This document shows, one piece after another, positions 1-9,163 of a stretch of 64,000 nucleotides of DNA (position 1 is the first letter of the stretch; every line of letters starts with the position of its first letter). The position numbers and the translations under genes are program-made. The notes under the pieces were generated by a model. It saw nothing but the letters and a program-made list of their open reading frames with translations. It was not told the origin of the DNA and did not search any database. Source of the DNA: Bacteroidales bacterium (lineage in GTDB: Bacteria; Bacteroidota; Bacteroidia; Bacteroidales; ML635J-15); the NCBI GenBank assembly GCA_003249955.1, contig QKHS01000042.1, forward strand, positions 62,001 through 126,000, written 5' to 3'.

Positions 1-94
1 GAATTTAAAAAATATGTATATTGCATCCCTATTGAGGTTGAATTACTTTGTAGCGACGAGGAAAGAAAACATTTTGATAATCAAATATTTAGCT

Positions 95-904
95 ATGTCA
101 GAAATAATAAAAGATACAGTAAGCTTTATAAAAACGCGTATTCAGGATGAGCCTGAAGTAGGGATAATTTTAGGAACCGGACTCGGTGGATTGGTTCGTG
201 AAATTGACATTAAAGTAAGTATTCCGTATAATGAGATTCCGAATTTTCCGGTATCAACTGTCGAAGGTCACAGCGGAAAGCTTATATTTGGTAAGCTTGG
301 AGGTAAAAATGTTGTTGCCATGCAGGGCAGATTTCATTATTATGAAGGATATCCCATGTCTCAGGTGATTTTTCCCGTAAGAGTTATGAAATATCTGGGA
401 ATTAATACTTTATTCGTATCAAACGCAAGCGGTGGAGTTAACCCTGATTTCGAAATCGGCGATCTTATGATTATTACAGATCATATTTGCCTTGTTCCTA
501 ATCCTTTAATCGGGAAACATAATCCTGAGTTTGGAGCCAGATTCCCCGATATGAGTGATGCTTATGATAAAAAACTGGTTGCCAAAGCAAAAGAAATCGC
601 AAAGGAATCGGGGATTAAAGTCCGGGAAGGAGTATATACTGCCACTACAGGGCCTACTTTCGAAACACCTTCAGAATATAAATATTTCCGTATTATTGGG
701 TCCGACACGGTAGGGATGTCAACAGTTCCTGAAGTAATAGCCGCACGTCAGATGGGAATTCCGTGTTTTGCCATGTCTATAATAACAGATTTGGGGGTTC
801 CCGGAAAAATTGTTGAAGTAACCCACGAAGAAGTACAAAAAGTTGCAGCAGCAGCAGAAATAAAAATGACTAAAATTTTCACCAAAATGCTGGAAAACCT
901 ATAG
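95..904 (+). CDS. punA: Purine nucleoside phosphorylase
   Basis: Cleaves purine (deoxy)nucleosides with phosphate to free base and (deoxy)ribose-1-phosphate in purine salvage, in the cytoplasm. The trimeric PNP family is recognisable: the GTGLGG loop near residue 27, the GHSG phosphate loop near 59, GRFHYYEGYP near 78, SNASGGVNP, GPTFETPSEY and GMSTVPE. An in-frame ATG exists at 14, but the family begins at the ATG at 95 (MSEIIKDT), giving 269 residues, the usual length. A weak Bacteroidota promoter box (TTACTTTG, 45-52) precedes it. The base-recognition position that is Asn in human PNP (ITN) is Asp232 here (ITDLG), which may alter base preference. The gene is convergent with the next one and shares a terminator with it. 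Confidence 0.93.
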   Translation: MSEIIKDTVSFIKTRIQDEPEVGIILGTGLGGLVREIDIKVSIPYNEIPNFPVSTVEGHSGKLIFGKLGGKNVVAMQGRFHYYEGYPMSQVIFPVRVMKYLGINTLFVSNASGGVNPDFEIGDLMIITDHICLVPNPLIGKHNPEFGARFPDMSDAYDKKLVAKAKEIAKESGIKVREGVYTATTGPTFETPSEYKYFRIIGSDTVGMSTVPEVIAARQMGIPCFAMSIITDLGVPGKIVEVTHEEVQKVAAAAEIKMTKIFTKMLENL

Positions 905-921
905 AACCGGAAAACTTATAA

Positions 922-961
922 AACAAAAGAGGGATTTGACAAATCAAATCCCTCTTTTGTT
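922..961. terminator. Bidirectional intrinsic terminator
   Basis: A perfect 18-bp inverted repeat (922-939 with 944-961) encloses a 4-nt loop. The stem holds a GAGGGATTTGA core flanked by A-rich and T-rich ends, so it reads as a terminator on both strands. It separates two convergent genes, and its right arm touches the stop codon of the minus-strand gene. Confidence 0.85.
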
Positions 962-2268
962 TATTCTTCAACTGCCGATTTAATTATCGTCTCATATACT
1001 TTTTCCCAACCATCCCATTTTCCGTATCCTGATAATGATTCGTTGTGCCATAATGTTATAAGAGTTCCTCCATATTTCTGAGTATAATTTACAATCCCAA
1101 GGCATTGGGTTGTAGCTTCTTCTTTAGTAAGATTCTGATATTTTGCCAGACCTGCATCCATAATCATTGTCGGATAAAGCCAAAAGTCTGTCTTTACATT
1201 TGTCTTAAGGTTAAAAAACGGAACCGGAACAGTTATCCCCATTCTGAAACCTGGCATATCAGGATAAACCATTGAGAAATCTCTTTTTATACCTTCAACA
1301 ATTAAATCTTCGTAAGTGTAAGGAAATCTTACAAACAGATAATGCTGACGGGAAGAAAAAATTTCCTGTCCCGTAATTTTTTTCAGAATTCTAAGCTCCT
1401 TATTCCATATCTTCGGATGATTATTCCCCCTGTATGAGTTATGAATACCTATTGTATAATTCTTAACCAGTTCTGCAATAAGCTTTTTCACTGTTGTCCT
1501 TGAAGGAGAAATATTTCTGTCAAGATTCCCGAATCGTCCCACTAAGAAAAAATAGTAAGGAGACAATTCGTATTTAGTATGCAAGTCATTTATTTTGTCA
1601 AAACAAAACCACGGATCTTCTTCTTTTCCGGTAACTACCCTGATGCGTTTTTTTACTGCATCAAAATCTTTTTTAAACAGATCTCTTACAGCACCACCCA
1701 TTCCGCGGAAAAAGCCTTTTGACTTATACATAAAAACACTGTCCACATCAATAGTAGGGATGTATTTAAAACCCGGTTTATCAAAAATCAGGTCGGGGTA
1801 TAGTAACTTAAGCTCTTCAAGAAAAATCTCAGTCCAGATATTTACCGCCGGTTTCTGTAAAATTCCGATCTTCCTTGCTATGCTCATTTCGGAGGTAAAC
1901 CTTGTTAATGCATCTTTAGCAAAATGACCGTACTCTTCCATACGTGTCACATGCCAGAAAGTAGCAGCAAACAAATCGAATTTCGGCAACATAAATGACT
2001 CTGTCGGAAATAAAACAGTCATATTACTTATAATTGTCCTTCCCGGAGAGTTGATAATAATTTTTTCATCCGTCATCATTGCATCTGCAATAATTCCAGG
2101 TTTCCCTGAAACTTTCTCCTGAGCATACCACAGACACGGATCATCAGACTTTTCAAACTCAAACAAATCTGTAGTAATGCGATACTCCAGTTTAAAAGCA
2201 TGCTTAAAACAAACTTCAACCGCATATTCTATCCTGGAATTAAGTTTTGGCGTATAAATAAGAAGCAT
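961..2268 (-). CDS. Polysaccharide deacetylase-like protein (NodB-type fold)
   Basis: This 435-residue protein resembles the Bacteroidota polysaccharide-deacetylase-like family with an N-terminal DUF7033-type region (about residues 1-150) and a NodB-like barrel after it. Visible motifs are the metal/catalytic-type TIDVDS segment near residue 175, the GIHNSYRG segment that supplies the metal-binding His, an arginine/tyrosine-rich VRFPYTYEDL stretch, and the C-terminal LITLWHNESLSG segment typical of the last barrel strand. No signal peptide is evident, so it is probably cytoplasmic. The substrate is unknown; an envelope or capsular glycan is an inference from the fold. It lies 27 nt downstream of the aminopeptidase gene on the same strand, so co-transcription is likely. 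Confidence 0.7.
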   Translation of the reverse strand: MLLIYTPKLNSRIEYAVEVCFKHAFKLEYRITTDLFEFEKSDDPCLWYAQEKVSGKPGIIADAMMTDEKIIINSPGRTIISNMTVLFPTESFMLPKFDLFAATFWHVTRMEEYGHFAKDALTRFTSEMSIARKIGILQKPAVNIWTEIFLEELKLLYPDLIFDKPGFKYIPTIDVDSVFMYKSKGFFRGMGGAVRDLFKKDFDAVKKRIRVVTGKEEDPWFCFDKINDLHTKYELSPYYFFLVGRFGNLDRNISPSRTTVKKLIAELVKNYTIGIHNSYRGNNHPKIWNKELRILKKITGQEIFSSRQHYLFVRFPYTYEDLIVEGIKRDFSMVYPDMPGFRMGITVPVPFFNLKTNVKTDFWLYPTMIMDAGLAKYQNLTKEEATTQCLGIVNYTQKYGGTLITLWHNESLSGYGKWDGWEKVYETIIKSAVEE

Positions 2269-2295
2269 AAAAATTGTTTTAAATCATAACATGTT

Positions 2296-3684
2296 TCAGT
2301 TCATTATGTTTTCTACTTCTTCAACCGAAATAGGGATACGTTTTTCTCCTAAAATTCTTGAACCTGTTTCTGTTATAAGAATATCATCTTCCAGTCTTAT
2401 CCCGCCAAAATCACGATATTCTTCCACTTTTGCATAATTTATATATTCGGCAAATTTGTTTTCTTTCTTCCAGATATCTATAAGTTCGGGGATAAAATAA
2501 ATACCCGGCTCATTGGTTAACACAAACCCAGGTTCCAGTTCCCGGCCCAATCTTAAAAAGGCTGTTCCGAAAATTGAACTTGGCTGTATTTTCTCATCAT
2601 ATCCTACGTTTATTTGTCCCAGATCTTCCATATCATGAACATCAAGTCCCATCATATGTCCCAGACCGTGAGGCATAAACAGTGCGTGTGCTCCCAGTTG
2701 CACCGCTTCTTTAACATTTCCTTTCATAAGTCCCAGATCTTTAAGCCCGTTTGCAAGGATCTCACAAGCACTTAAATGAACATCCAGATATGTTACACCA
2801 GGCTTCATAAGTTTGATTGACCCATTTATAGCCCCAAGAACACAGTTATAAATTTCTTTTTGTTTCTGGCTGAATCTGCCGCCAACAGGAACAGTTCTGG
2901 TATTGTCAGAAGCATAAAACATCGGAGTTTGTGCACCTGCATCCTGTAACATAAGATCTCCGGTTTTTAACACATTACCATGTTCATGGTTATGCAAAGT
3001 CTGTCCGTTTTTGGTAAGTATTATAGGAAAAGAAGGAACGGCTCCGTATGAAAGACTTATTCCTTCCATCATACCGGCAATTTCTCTTTCGACCATGCCA
3101 GGTTTTACCATTTTCATAGCGGCAGTATGCATTAAATACCCTATTTCGCAAGCTCTTTCAATTTCTTCAATTTCTACCTGTTCTTTTACATTTCTAAGTT
3201 TTACAACTGCTTTTATAAAATCCAAAGAAGCAGAAGACTTCATATCTGCAAATTTAATCCCCAGGAGCTCATTAAGAAGAATCATATTATCATGCTTGTA
3301 AGGCGGTAAAAAATGTATTTTTCTGCCTTTTTTAACAGCTTCTGCCAGATAATCTGCAAGTTTTGCAAAAGGATGTGTTTCATTAACCAGACATTTTTGT
3401 GCAAGATCCTTAACATAAGGTTGCGGCCCCATCCATATTATATCATCTATATCAACATCATTGGCAAAAATAATATCTTTGTCGTTTTCCGGATCTATTA
3501 CAGCAGCCATACCCGGCAAATTGAGCCCGTAGAAATATAAAAACGTAGAATCCTGACGAAAATGATAAGCATTTGCAGGATAATTCATAGGAGTCTCATT
3601 GTTTCCTAAAAACAGATATACTCCTTGTCCTAACATCTTTTTTAAATTCTCTCTTCTCGATTTATAAACTTCCGGTTTAAACAT
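2296..3684 (-). CDS. pepP: Xaa-Pro aminopeptidase (M24B, aminopeptidase P type)
   Basis: Metallopeptidase removing an N-terminal residue that precedes proline, acting in peptide turnover in the cytoplasm. An N-terminal creatinase-like domain (residues 1-165) is followed by the pita-bread catalytic domain. All five expected metal ligands can be placed: Asp248 (MLQDAG), Asp260 (ASDNTR), His343 (PHGLGHMMGLDVHD), Glu392 (TNEPGIYF) and Glu432 (IRLEDD). The length (462 residues) is normal for the family. There is no signal peptide. It precedes the deacetylase-like gene by 27 nt on the same strand. Confidence 0.92.
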   Translation of the reverse strand: MFKPEVYKSRRENLKKMLGQGVYLFLGNNETPMNYPANAYHFRQDSTFLYFYGLNLPGMAAVIDPENDKDIIFANDVDIDDIIWMGPQPYVKDLAQKCLVNETHPFAKLADYLAEAVKKGRKIHFLPPYKHDNMILLNELLGIKFADMKSSASLDFIKAVVKLRNVKEQVEIEEIERACEIGYLMHTAAMKMVKPGMVEREIAGMMEGISLSYGAVPSFPIILTKNGQTLHNHEHGNVLKTGDLMLQDAGAQTPMFYASDNTRTVPVGGRFSQKQKEIYNCVLGAINGSIKLMKPGVTYLDVHLSACEILANGLKDLGLMKGNVKEAVQLGAHALFMPHGLGHMMGLDVHDMEDLGQINVGYDEKIQPSSIFGTAFLRLGRELEPGFVLTNEPGIYFIPELIDIWKKENKFAEYINYAKVEEYRDFGGIRLEDDILITETGSRILGEKRIPISVEEVENIMN

Positions 3685-3830
3685 AGTCTTAAATTTTAAA
3701 AATTAAAGCATAAAGATAAGCATTATCATTTAAAAATGCAGACATGATTACTTAATTTATTCTTAAATATTTATCATATTGCAGATTATCATAAGTCATA
3801 TTTTCACAACAATGCAGCAATTATATAAAA

Positions 3831-3860
3831 CAAAAAACCCGACGGTGAACACCTATCGGG
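3831..3860 (-). terminator. Intrinsic terminator of the short T9SS-tagged gene
   Basis: Read on the minus strand, a CCCGA/TCGGG stem with an inner GGTG/CACC pairing is followed by a T-rich run (TTTTTTGTTTT). It lies about 30 nt past the stop codon of the gene at 3890-4261, and closes that unit before the aminopeptidase gene. Confidence 0.65.
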
Positions 3861-3889
3861 AAAGAACATTTATAATAATGTTGAGGTAG

Positions 3890-4261
3890 TTACTTTTTTA
3901 CGAGCTTTTTTGAATCTACATTCTTACCTTCATATATAAGGCAAACAAAATATACTCCGCTTTGTAAATCATATGCTTCCAGATCTACTCTGCCAAGCCC
4001 GCCCGAAACAGGAATTGATTTAAGTTTAACTCCGGCAAAGTTATAAACACAAATCTCTGCAATTTTACCCTCAGGAATATTATACCATACTTCAGCATAA
4101 TCAATAACCGGATTAGGAATAGGGGCAGAAATTTTTAACAATTCCGGATAACCATCCTGAGAATAAAAATATGAATTTACATCAACAGGATTCGGGCAAA
4201 AAGAAAATCCTGCTTTTGCAAACAGAAGTGCGAAAACTGATATGTAAAATATTTTTTTCAT
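3890..4261 (-). CDS. Short secreted protein, almost only a T9SS type A sorting domain
   Basis: The 123 residues consist of an N-terminal signal peptide (about 1-20, KKIFYISVFALLFAKAGFS), a linker of about 25 residues, and a C-terminal sorting domain of about 75 residues. That domain starts at the PIPNPVIDYAEVWY motif (the usual PNP element) and ends in SGVYFVCLIYEGK...KKLVKK. So the mature protein has essentially no cargo. T9SS sorting domains direct outer-membrane passage and are normally cut off or linked to the surface. A free-standing one could be a remnant of a longer gene or a signalling/decoy molecule. It is monocistronic, with its own terminator downstream and a long non-coding gap upstream. 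The function is unknown. Confidence 0.75.
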   Translation of the reverse strand: MKKIFYISVFALLFAKAGFSFCPNPVDVNSYFYSQDGYPELLKISAPIPNPVIDYAEVWYNIPEGKIAEICVYNFAGVKLKSIPVSGGLGRVDLEAYDLQSGVYFVCLIYEGKNVDSKKLVKK

Positions 4262-4684
4262 CGAATAGTGTTTTACAAAAACCGTTCCTAAAATTAATTC
4301 AACTATTTTTTAAATAAAGTTTAATATTTTTTACGGAAAATCCTTAGTTGGGTTTCAAAAATCAAAGTGTTTTTCTAAAAAATCTTATTTGTAAAGATCC
4401 TAATCAGTGACAAAAAAATTAAAGGAACATATTTTTTAACTCGTCAGAGTGGATATAAATTATCAGAACGCAGGTTAATACAACACTATAATTTATATCC
4501 ATAACCCCTGGCTTTTAATATTGTGTTTCCAGACATATTCCTGTAAAAACAGTCTATAAAATCGTATTTGAATCTGAATATTTAATAACAAATCTTCCTG
4601 AGTATTTTAAATGAAGCATTTATGCAATCAGGGCCATGCCGGAAAATCCTCCTCAACTCAAGCGCCTTCATTTTCCGGGCGGAA
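4262..4684. other. 423-bp non-coding gap with a 14-bp inverted repeat
   Basis: No credible gene is visible. The notable structure is an inverted repeat, TGGATATAAATTAT at 4450-4463 paired with its complement at 4488-4501, enclosing 24 nt. It has no T-run and so does not look like an intrinsic terminator. An operator, an RNA hairpin or a decayed repeat end are all possible. The part next to 4262 must hold the promoter of the short T9SS-tagged gene. The part next to 4685 is the trailer of priA. Confidence 0.5.
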
Positions 4685-7138
4685 CTACATAGGATCGACA
4701 TCTATTTCGGCAATGACTCCGCCAAATTCACTTTCTGATTTCAACTGCCTGATTTTATTAATTACAGCCTGCTTAATTTTAGAGGGGGAAGCTGTTTTTT
4801 CAAATCTGACATGAATATTCAGAATATAATAATTACTGATTTTGTTGATCATTGGTTCTTCAGGGCCTTTCACTCTCCCCGACAGATCATATTTAAGAGA
4901 TTCCGCAAGAATTGCCGCAGCACGGTGAAGTCTTCCGCGATCTTTATGTTTAAGTTTAATTACAATAAAACTCCAGAACGGCGGATATTTGAACAATTTT
5001 CTTTCTTCAATCTGGGAATTAAACATAGACTTAAAATCGTTTGATACAACAAACTGAATTATAGGATGTTCAGGATTAAAAGTCTGAATAATAACTTTTC
5101 CCTGTTTTTGCCGTCTTCCCGCACGTCCGCTAACCTGAGACATAAGCTGGAATGCTCTTTCAAAAGCCCTGAAGTCCGGAAAATTCAACATGTTATCTGC
5201 ATTTAGTATGCCTACCAGGCCGACTTTTTCAAAGTCAAGTCCTTTGGTTACCATCTGGGTACCAATCAAAATATCATATTCGTAATTCCCAAAATCTTTA
5301 ATAATACGTTCAAACTTTCTTCTTGAATTTGCTGTATCGTAATCAAGCCGGGCTAAACGTGCTGCAGGAAAGATCTGTGCGGCCTCATCCTCTATTCTTT
5401 CTGTACCCAAACCTTTTGCCACAAGATTTGTACTATTGCAGGACCCGCATTTTGTAATTACATCTGTTTTTTCACCGCAATAATGGCAAACAAGTTTATT
5501 TTCCCACTTATGATAGGTAAGGCTCACATTACAGCTCTTACAATAAGGAACTGTTCCGCAGTCCTTACACTCCAGGTTAGGAGAGTAACCTCTGCGGTTC
5601 TGGAATAAAATTACCTGCTCATTATTTGCCAGTGCCGTATTAACATGATTGATAAGTAGCGGATGAAAATGTGCATTCATAATTTTACGCCTATATGCAT
5701 CTTTCATGTCCGCCATCAATATCTCCGGCATCTTAACATTTCCATATCTTTCAAAAAGCTCAACAAGCGAATATTTTCCGGTTAAAGCATTTTGATACGA
5801 TTCAACTGAAGGTGTTGCAGAACCGAGTATAATACCTGCATTGTGTATTCCGGATAAGACAATAGCCGCATCACGGGCATTATATCTGGGGTCCGGGTCA
5901 ACCTGCTTGTAAGAAGTCTCATGTTCTTCATCAACTATAATAAGTCCAAGATTTGAAAAAGGCAGAAAAACTGCAGATCTGACGCCCAAAACTATCTGAA
6001 GTTTTTGTTCAAGTACTTGTCTGTAAACTTCTGACCTCACATCTACTGAATACTTACTATGAAAAACACCTATCTTATCTCCGAAATAGCTTTGAAGCCG
6101 TTCAATTATTTGCGATGTCAACGCTATTTCGGGAAGCAGATAAAGCACTTCCTTATTTTGAGCAATAGTCTGCTCTATAAGTTTGATATAGATTTCTGTC
6201 TTACCGCTTGAAGTAACTCCATGCAGTAAAACAGGTTTATTGTCATTAAATTTATTATTTATCTGATCAAATGCAATTAGCTGTTTATCTGTCAATTGAA
6301 ACTCATTATTTGAATCAACAATTTGAGCCTTAATTCTGGTTTCTTCTCTGTCTTCAAAAGATACCAAACCTTTTTCGGCCAGTGAGTTTAAACTGGATTT
6401 TGAGACTCCCAGCAAGTTCATAAGCCATTTAACATTACATTCAAACTTTGTAAGCTCCTCTTCAACACATTTTCCGGCAAGAAAACTCAGGACTTCTTTC
6501 TGTTTATTGTTTCGCTTAAGAATTTTCTCACAATCCTCTGCTTTTTCAGACAGCACCCCGGAATGAAATACCAAAAATGTACTGTAAACAGGCTTATATA
6601 CTTTTACAAGGTTCTGACATAAAGATACGAGCCCGTTTGAAGCCAGATTGTCGAGTTGCTTAATCGGATTTTTTATTTCTGTCGCACGGATAATATCGTA
6701 AATGTCTGATTCCGGTGAATTTTGTAAATAGTCAAGTATTTTCTGCTCCGATTTCCCGGGTTGGTAATTCTGATTATAATCAGAATTGAAATACACTTTG
6801 GTCTCTCCCGAAGGAATGAGTTTTGAAGGTATTGCAGCATTTATTACCTCTCCCGGAGAGCAGCAATAATATGTTGATATCCAATTAATAAGATCAGACT
6901 GCTGCTTGCTTATAACCGGAGAATCATCAAACACCGACAATATTGGCTTGGTTTCAAATTCCGGTTTTTCGTTATGAATTTTTGCAACGATTCCTGTATA
7001 TAATTTTCGTTTGCCTAAAACAATAACAACCCTGAAACCCGGTTTTACAATTTCAGACAAATCATCAGGAATGCTGTAAGTAAATGTATATTCGAGAGCA
7101 AGGGGAAGTAATATTTCTGCAAATAATTGCTTATGCAT
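4685..7138 (-). CDS. priA: Primosomal replication protein N' (helicase PriA)
   Basis: Superfamily 2 DNA helicase that reloads the replisome at collapsed forks. The order is an N-terminal fork-binding domain (1-105), a winged-helix region, then a helicase core with Walker A GVTSSGKT (307-314) and DEEH box (403-406). A zinc domain has all eight cysteines (524, 527, 533, 536, 551, 554, 564, 567), followed by the second RecA-like lobe with GRAGR and the C-terminal domain. The length of 817 residues is usual for Bacteroidota. The gene starts 8 nt after the pfkA stop, so the two are probably co-transcribed. Confidence 0.97.
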   Translation of the reverse strand: MHKQLFAEILLPLALEYTFTYSIPDDLSEIVKPGFRVVIVLGKRKLYTGIVAKIHNEKPEFETKPILSVFDDSPVISKQQSDLINWISTYYCCSPGEVINAAIPSKLIPSGETKVYFNSDYNQNYQPGKSEQKILDYLQNSPESDIYDIIRATEIKNPIKQLDNLASNGLVSLCQNLVKVYKPVYSTFLVFHSGVLSEKAEDCEKILKRNNKQKEVLSFLAGKCVEEELTKFECNVKWLMNLLGVSKSSLNSLAEKGLVSFEDREETRIKAQIVDSNNEFQLTDKQLIAFDQINNKFNDNKPVLLHGVTSSGKTEIYIKLIEQTIAQNKEVLYLLPEIALTSQIIERLQSYFGDKIGVFHSKYSVDVRSEVYRQVLEQKLQIVLGVRSAVFLPFSNLGLIIVDEEHETSYKQVDPDPRYNARDAAIVLSGIHNAGIILGSATPSVESYQNALTGKYSLVELFERYGNVKMPEILMADMKDAYRRKIMNAHFHPLLINHVNTALANNEQVILFQNRRGYSPNLECKDCGTVPYCKSCNVSLTYHKWENKLVCHYCGEKTDVITKCGSCNSTNLVAKGLGTERIEDEAAQIFPAARLARLDYDTANSRRKFERIIKDFGNYEYDILIGTQMVTKGLDFEKVGLVGILNADNMLNFPDFRAFERAFQLMSQVSGRAGRRQKQGKVIIQTFNPEHPIIQFVVSNDFKSMFNSQIEERKLFKYPPFWSFIVIKLKHKDRGRLHRAAAILAESLKYDLSGRVKGPEEPMINKISNYYILNIHVRFEKTASPSKIKQAVINKIRQLKSESEFGGVIAEIDVDPM

Positions 7139-7146
7139 TAATACAG

Positions 7147-8127
7147 TTATGAGTTGAGCACATCAACCACATCAAGCATGGTTTGATCGATAGTTTTATG
7201 ATGTTTTATAGTCTTATTAAACGGGACATGAACTATTTCACGATTAATCATACCTATCATAACGCTTCTCTGGTCGTCAAGCAGTGCATCAATTGAAGCT
7301 ATTCCAAGACGGCTGGCAAGATAACGGTCGTAGGCGGTAGGAGAGCCTCCACGTTGAATATGTCCCAATACTGTTACTTTCATATCGAATTCCCCGCCGA
7401 ATTTTGCCATAGCCTCTTTAATCTCAAAAGCACCACCGGCATCGTCACCTTCGGCAACAATAATAATGCTTGATGTCTTCTTCTTGGCCATATACTGGGT
7501 CAACTGTTTATGAAGAGCTTCAAGGTCTGTTGCAACTTCCGGTACGAGAACAGCCTCTGCACCGGTTGCTATACCGGATCTTAATGCAATAAAACCGGCA
7601 TCACGTCCCATTACTTCGATAAAAAATATTCTTTCATGAGAAGCGGCAGTATCTCTTATCTTGTCAACTGCTTCGACAACAGTGTTTAAAGCAGTGTCAA
7701 AACCTATAGTCATATCCGTACCAAAAAGGTCGTTATCAATTGTTCCGGGAATTCCTACAATAGGGAAATTATACTCCTCTATAAAAATTCTTGCGCCGGT
7801 AAAAGTCCCGTCACCACCGATTACAACCAAAGCATCAATATCATGATTTTTTAAATTCTCGTAGGCTTCTTTTCTTCCTTCTGCTGTACGAAATCTTTCA
7901 CTTCTGGCAGTTTTCAGAATTGTTCCGCCAAGCTGAATTATGTTTCCCACACTTTTTGAATTCATAGGGATGAAATCTCCTTTTATCAGTCCTTCATAGC
8001 CTCTCAGAACTCCATAAACCTTAAGTTCTTCGCTAATCGCTTTTCTTACTACTGCTCTAAGCGCAGCATTCATTCCCGGAGCATCTCCTCCTGATGTTAA
8101 AACTGCTATTTTATTTATCTGTGCCAT
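7147..8127 (-). CDS. pfkA: ATP-dependent 6-phosphofructokinase
   Basis: Phosphorylates fructose-6-phosphate to fructose-1,6-bisphosphate, the committed step of glycolysis, in the cytoplasm. Visible motifs are GGDAPGMN (13-20), GGDGTFTGA (104-112) and PGTIDND (127-133) with the catalytic Asp131, followed by IEVMGR and GHIQRGGSPTAYDR. Gly107 in GGDGT, as opposed to GGDDS, fits the ATP-dependent class, not the PPi-dependent one. The length is 326 residues. It is the first gene of a pair with priA (8 nt apart). The 169-nt upstream gap to ispH should hold its promoter, though no clear TAnnTTTG box stands out. Confidence 0.97.
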   Translation of the reverse strand: MAQINKIAVLTSGGDAPGMNAALRAVVRKAISEELKVYGVLRGYEGLIKGDFIPMNSKSVGNIIQLGGTILKTARSERFRTAEGRKEAYENLKNHDIDALVVIGGDGTFTGARIFIEEYNFPIVGIPGTIDNDLFGTDMTIGFDTALNTVVEAVDKIRDTAASHERIFFIEVMGRDAGFIALRSGIATGAEAVLVPEVATDLEALHKQLTQYMAKKKTSSIIIVAEGDDAGGAFEIKEAMAKFGGEFDMKVTVLGHIQRGGSPTAYDRYLASRLGIASIDALLDDQRSVMIGMINREIVHVPFNKTIKHHKTIDQTMLDVVDVLNS

Positions 8128-8296
8128 AAATGGTTAAATTACAAATTACAAAAAACGTCCGTCTCAAAAGAAAAAACAAACCCCAACATTATGCTTTCAG
8201 GTCTGTATCAAAGCAATACGGATGTTTTATAAACTATCTCTTCAATCAAAATTCCCGCAAAAATACTAAGAAACTTTACTAAAAAACAGGATTCTC

Positions 8297-9163
8297 TTAT
8301 TTTGTTAATAAATTAATTATCCAGGCTTTTACATTCTCCATTAACCACAACGGTGTTGATGTTGCTCCGCTTATTCCGACAGAGGAACATGAATTCAGCC
8401 ATTCCGGGTTCAAATCTTCCGGGCCTGTGATAAAATAACTGTTGGTGTTAGCCTCTTTACATACTCCAAAAAGCATTTTCCCGTTAGAACTGTTATAGTC
8501 ACTTACAAAGATTATAACATCATGTTCTGAGCAAAATTCCCGAAGTCTGGGGATTCTGTTTTTAACACTGGGACAAATTGTTTGATAAACAGTAAACAAA
8601 TCGTCTTTGCCATTAACATCTGCTGATTTTTTTTTCAGATATTCTGCAATTTCTTCATATTCACTATAATTCGATGTCGTTTGTGAAAATAAAAAAGTTG
8701 GTTTTGAAATATCCAGACTTTCGGCCTCTGCCATGTTACTTATCACAATTGCTTTGCCTCCTGTCTGTCCTACAAGACCGTTTACTTCGGCATGTCCTTT
8801 TTTACCATAAATCACAATCTGATTTTCGTTGTTTTCTTCGGACTTTTCCTTGATTCTTTTTTGAAGACGCAATACAACAGGGCAAGTAGCATCTATAATA
8901 TCTATCCCGGCATCAGATGCTTTTAAATAAGTTTCGGGAGGTTCACCATGTGCTCTTATAAGAAGTTTTTTACCTGTCAGATTGGTTAAATCCTGGTGTC
9001 CGGCTGTTTTCATTCCCAACTGGATAAGCCTTTCTTCTTCCTTAGCATTATGAACAATTTCGCCAAGGCAGTAAATCCCTTCAGAAACATAAGCTTCTGC
9101 CTCTTTTATTGCATTGGTAACACCAAAACAGAAACCTGCATATTTATCTATCTCAACCCTCAT
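8297..9163 (-). CDS. ispH: 4-Hydroxy-3-methylbut-2-enyl diphosphate reductase
   Basis: Iron-sulfur enzyme for the last step of the MEP pathway, giving isopentenyl and dimethylallyl diphosphate. The three cluster cysteines are visible at Cys12 (GFCFGV), Cys94 (DATCPVV) and Cys197 (TICPSV), together with the EIVHN, RAHGEPP and GHAEVNG motifs. The length of 288 residues is normal. Its start overlaps the cmk stop by 11 nt, a translationally coupled arrangement. The cmk-ispH order and nearby porQ are familiar from other Bacteroidota. Confidence 0.97.
   Translation of the reverse strand: MRVEIDKYAGFCFGVTNAIKEAEAYVSEGIYCLGEIVHNAKEEERLIQLGMKTAGHQDLTNLTGKKLLIRAHGEPPETYLKASDAGIDIIDATCPVVLRLQKRIKEKSEENNENQIVIYGKKGHAEVNGLVGQTGGKAIVISNMAEAESLDISKPTFLFSQTTSNYSEYEEIAEYLKKKSADVNGKDDLFTVYQTICPSVKNRIPRLREFCSEHDVIIFVSDYNSSNGKMLFGVCKEANTNSYFITGPEDLNPEWLNSCSSVGISGATSTPLWLMENVKAWIINLLTK

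Noticed and set aside
4611..4814. 67-codon plus-strand frame at the end of priA
   Set aside because: Half of it is antisense to priA, and it has no promoter box or family likeness.
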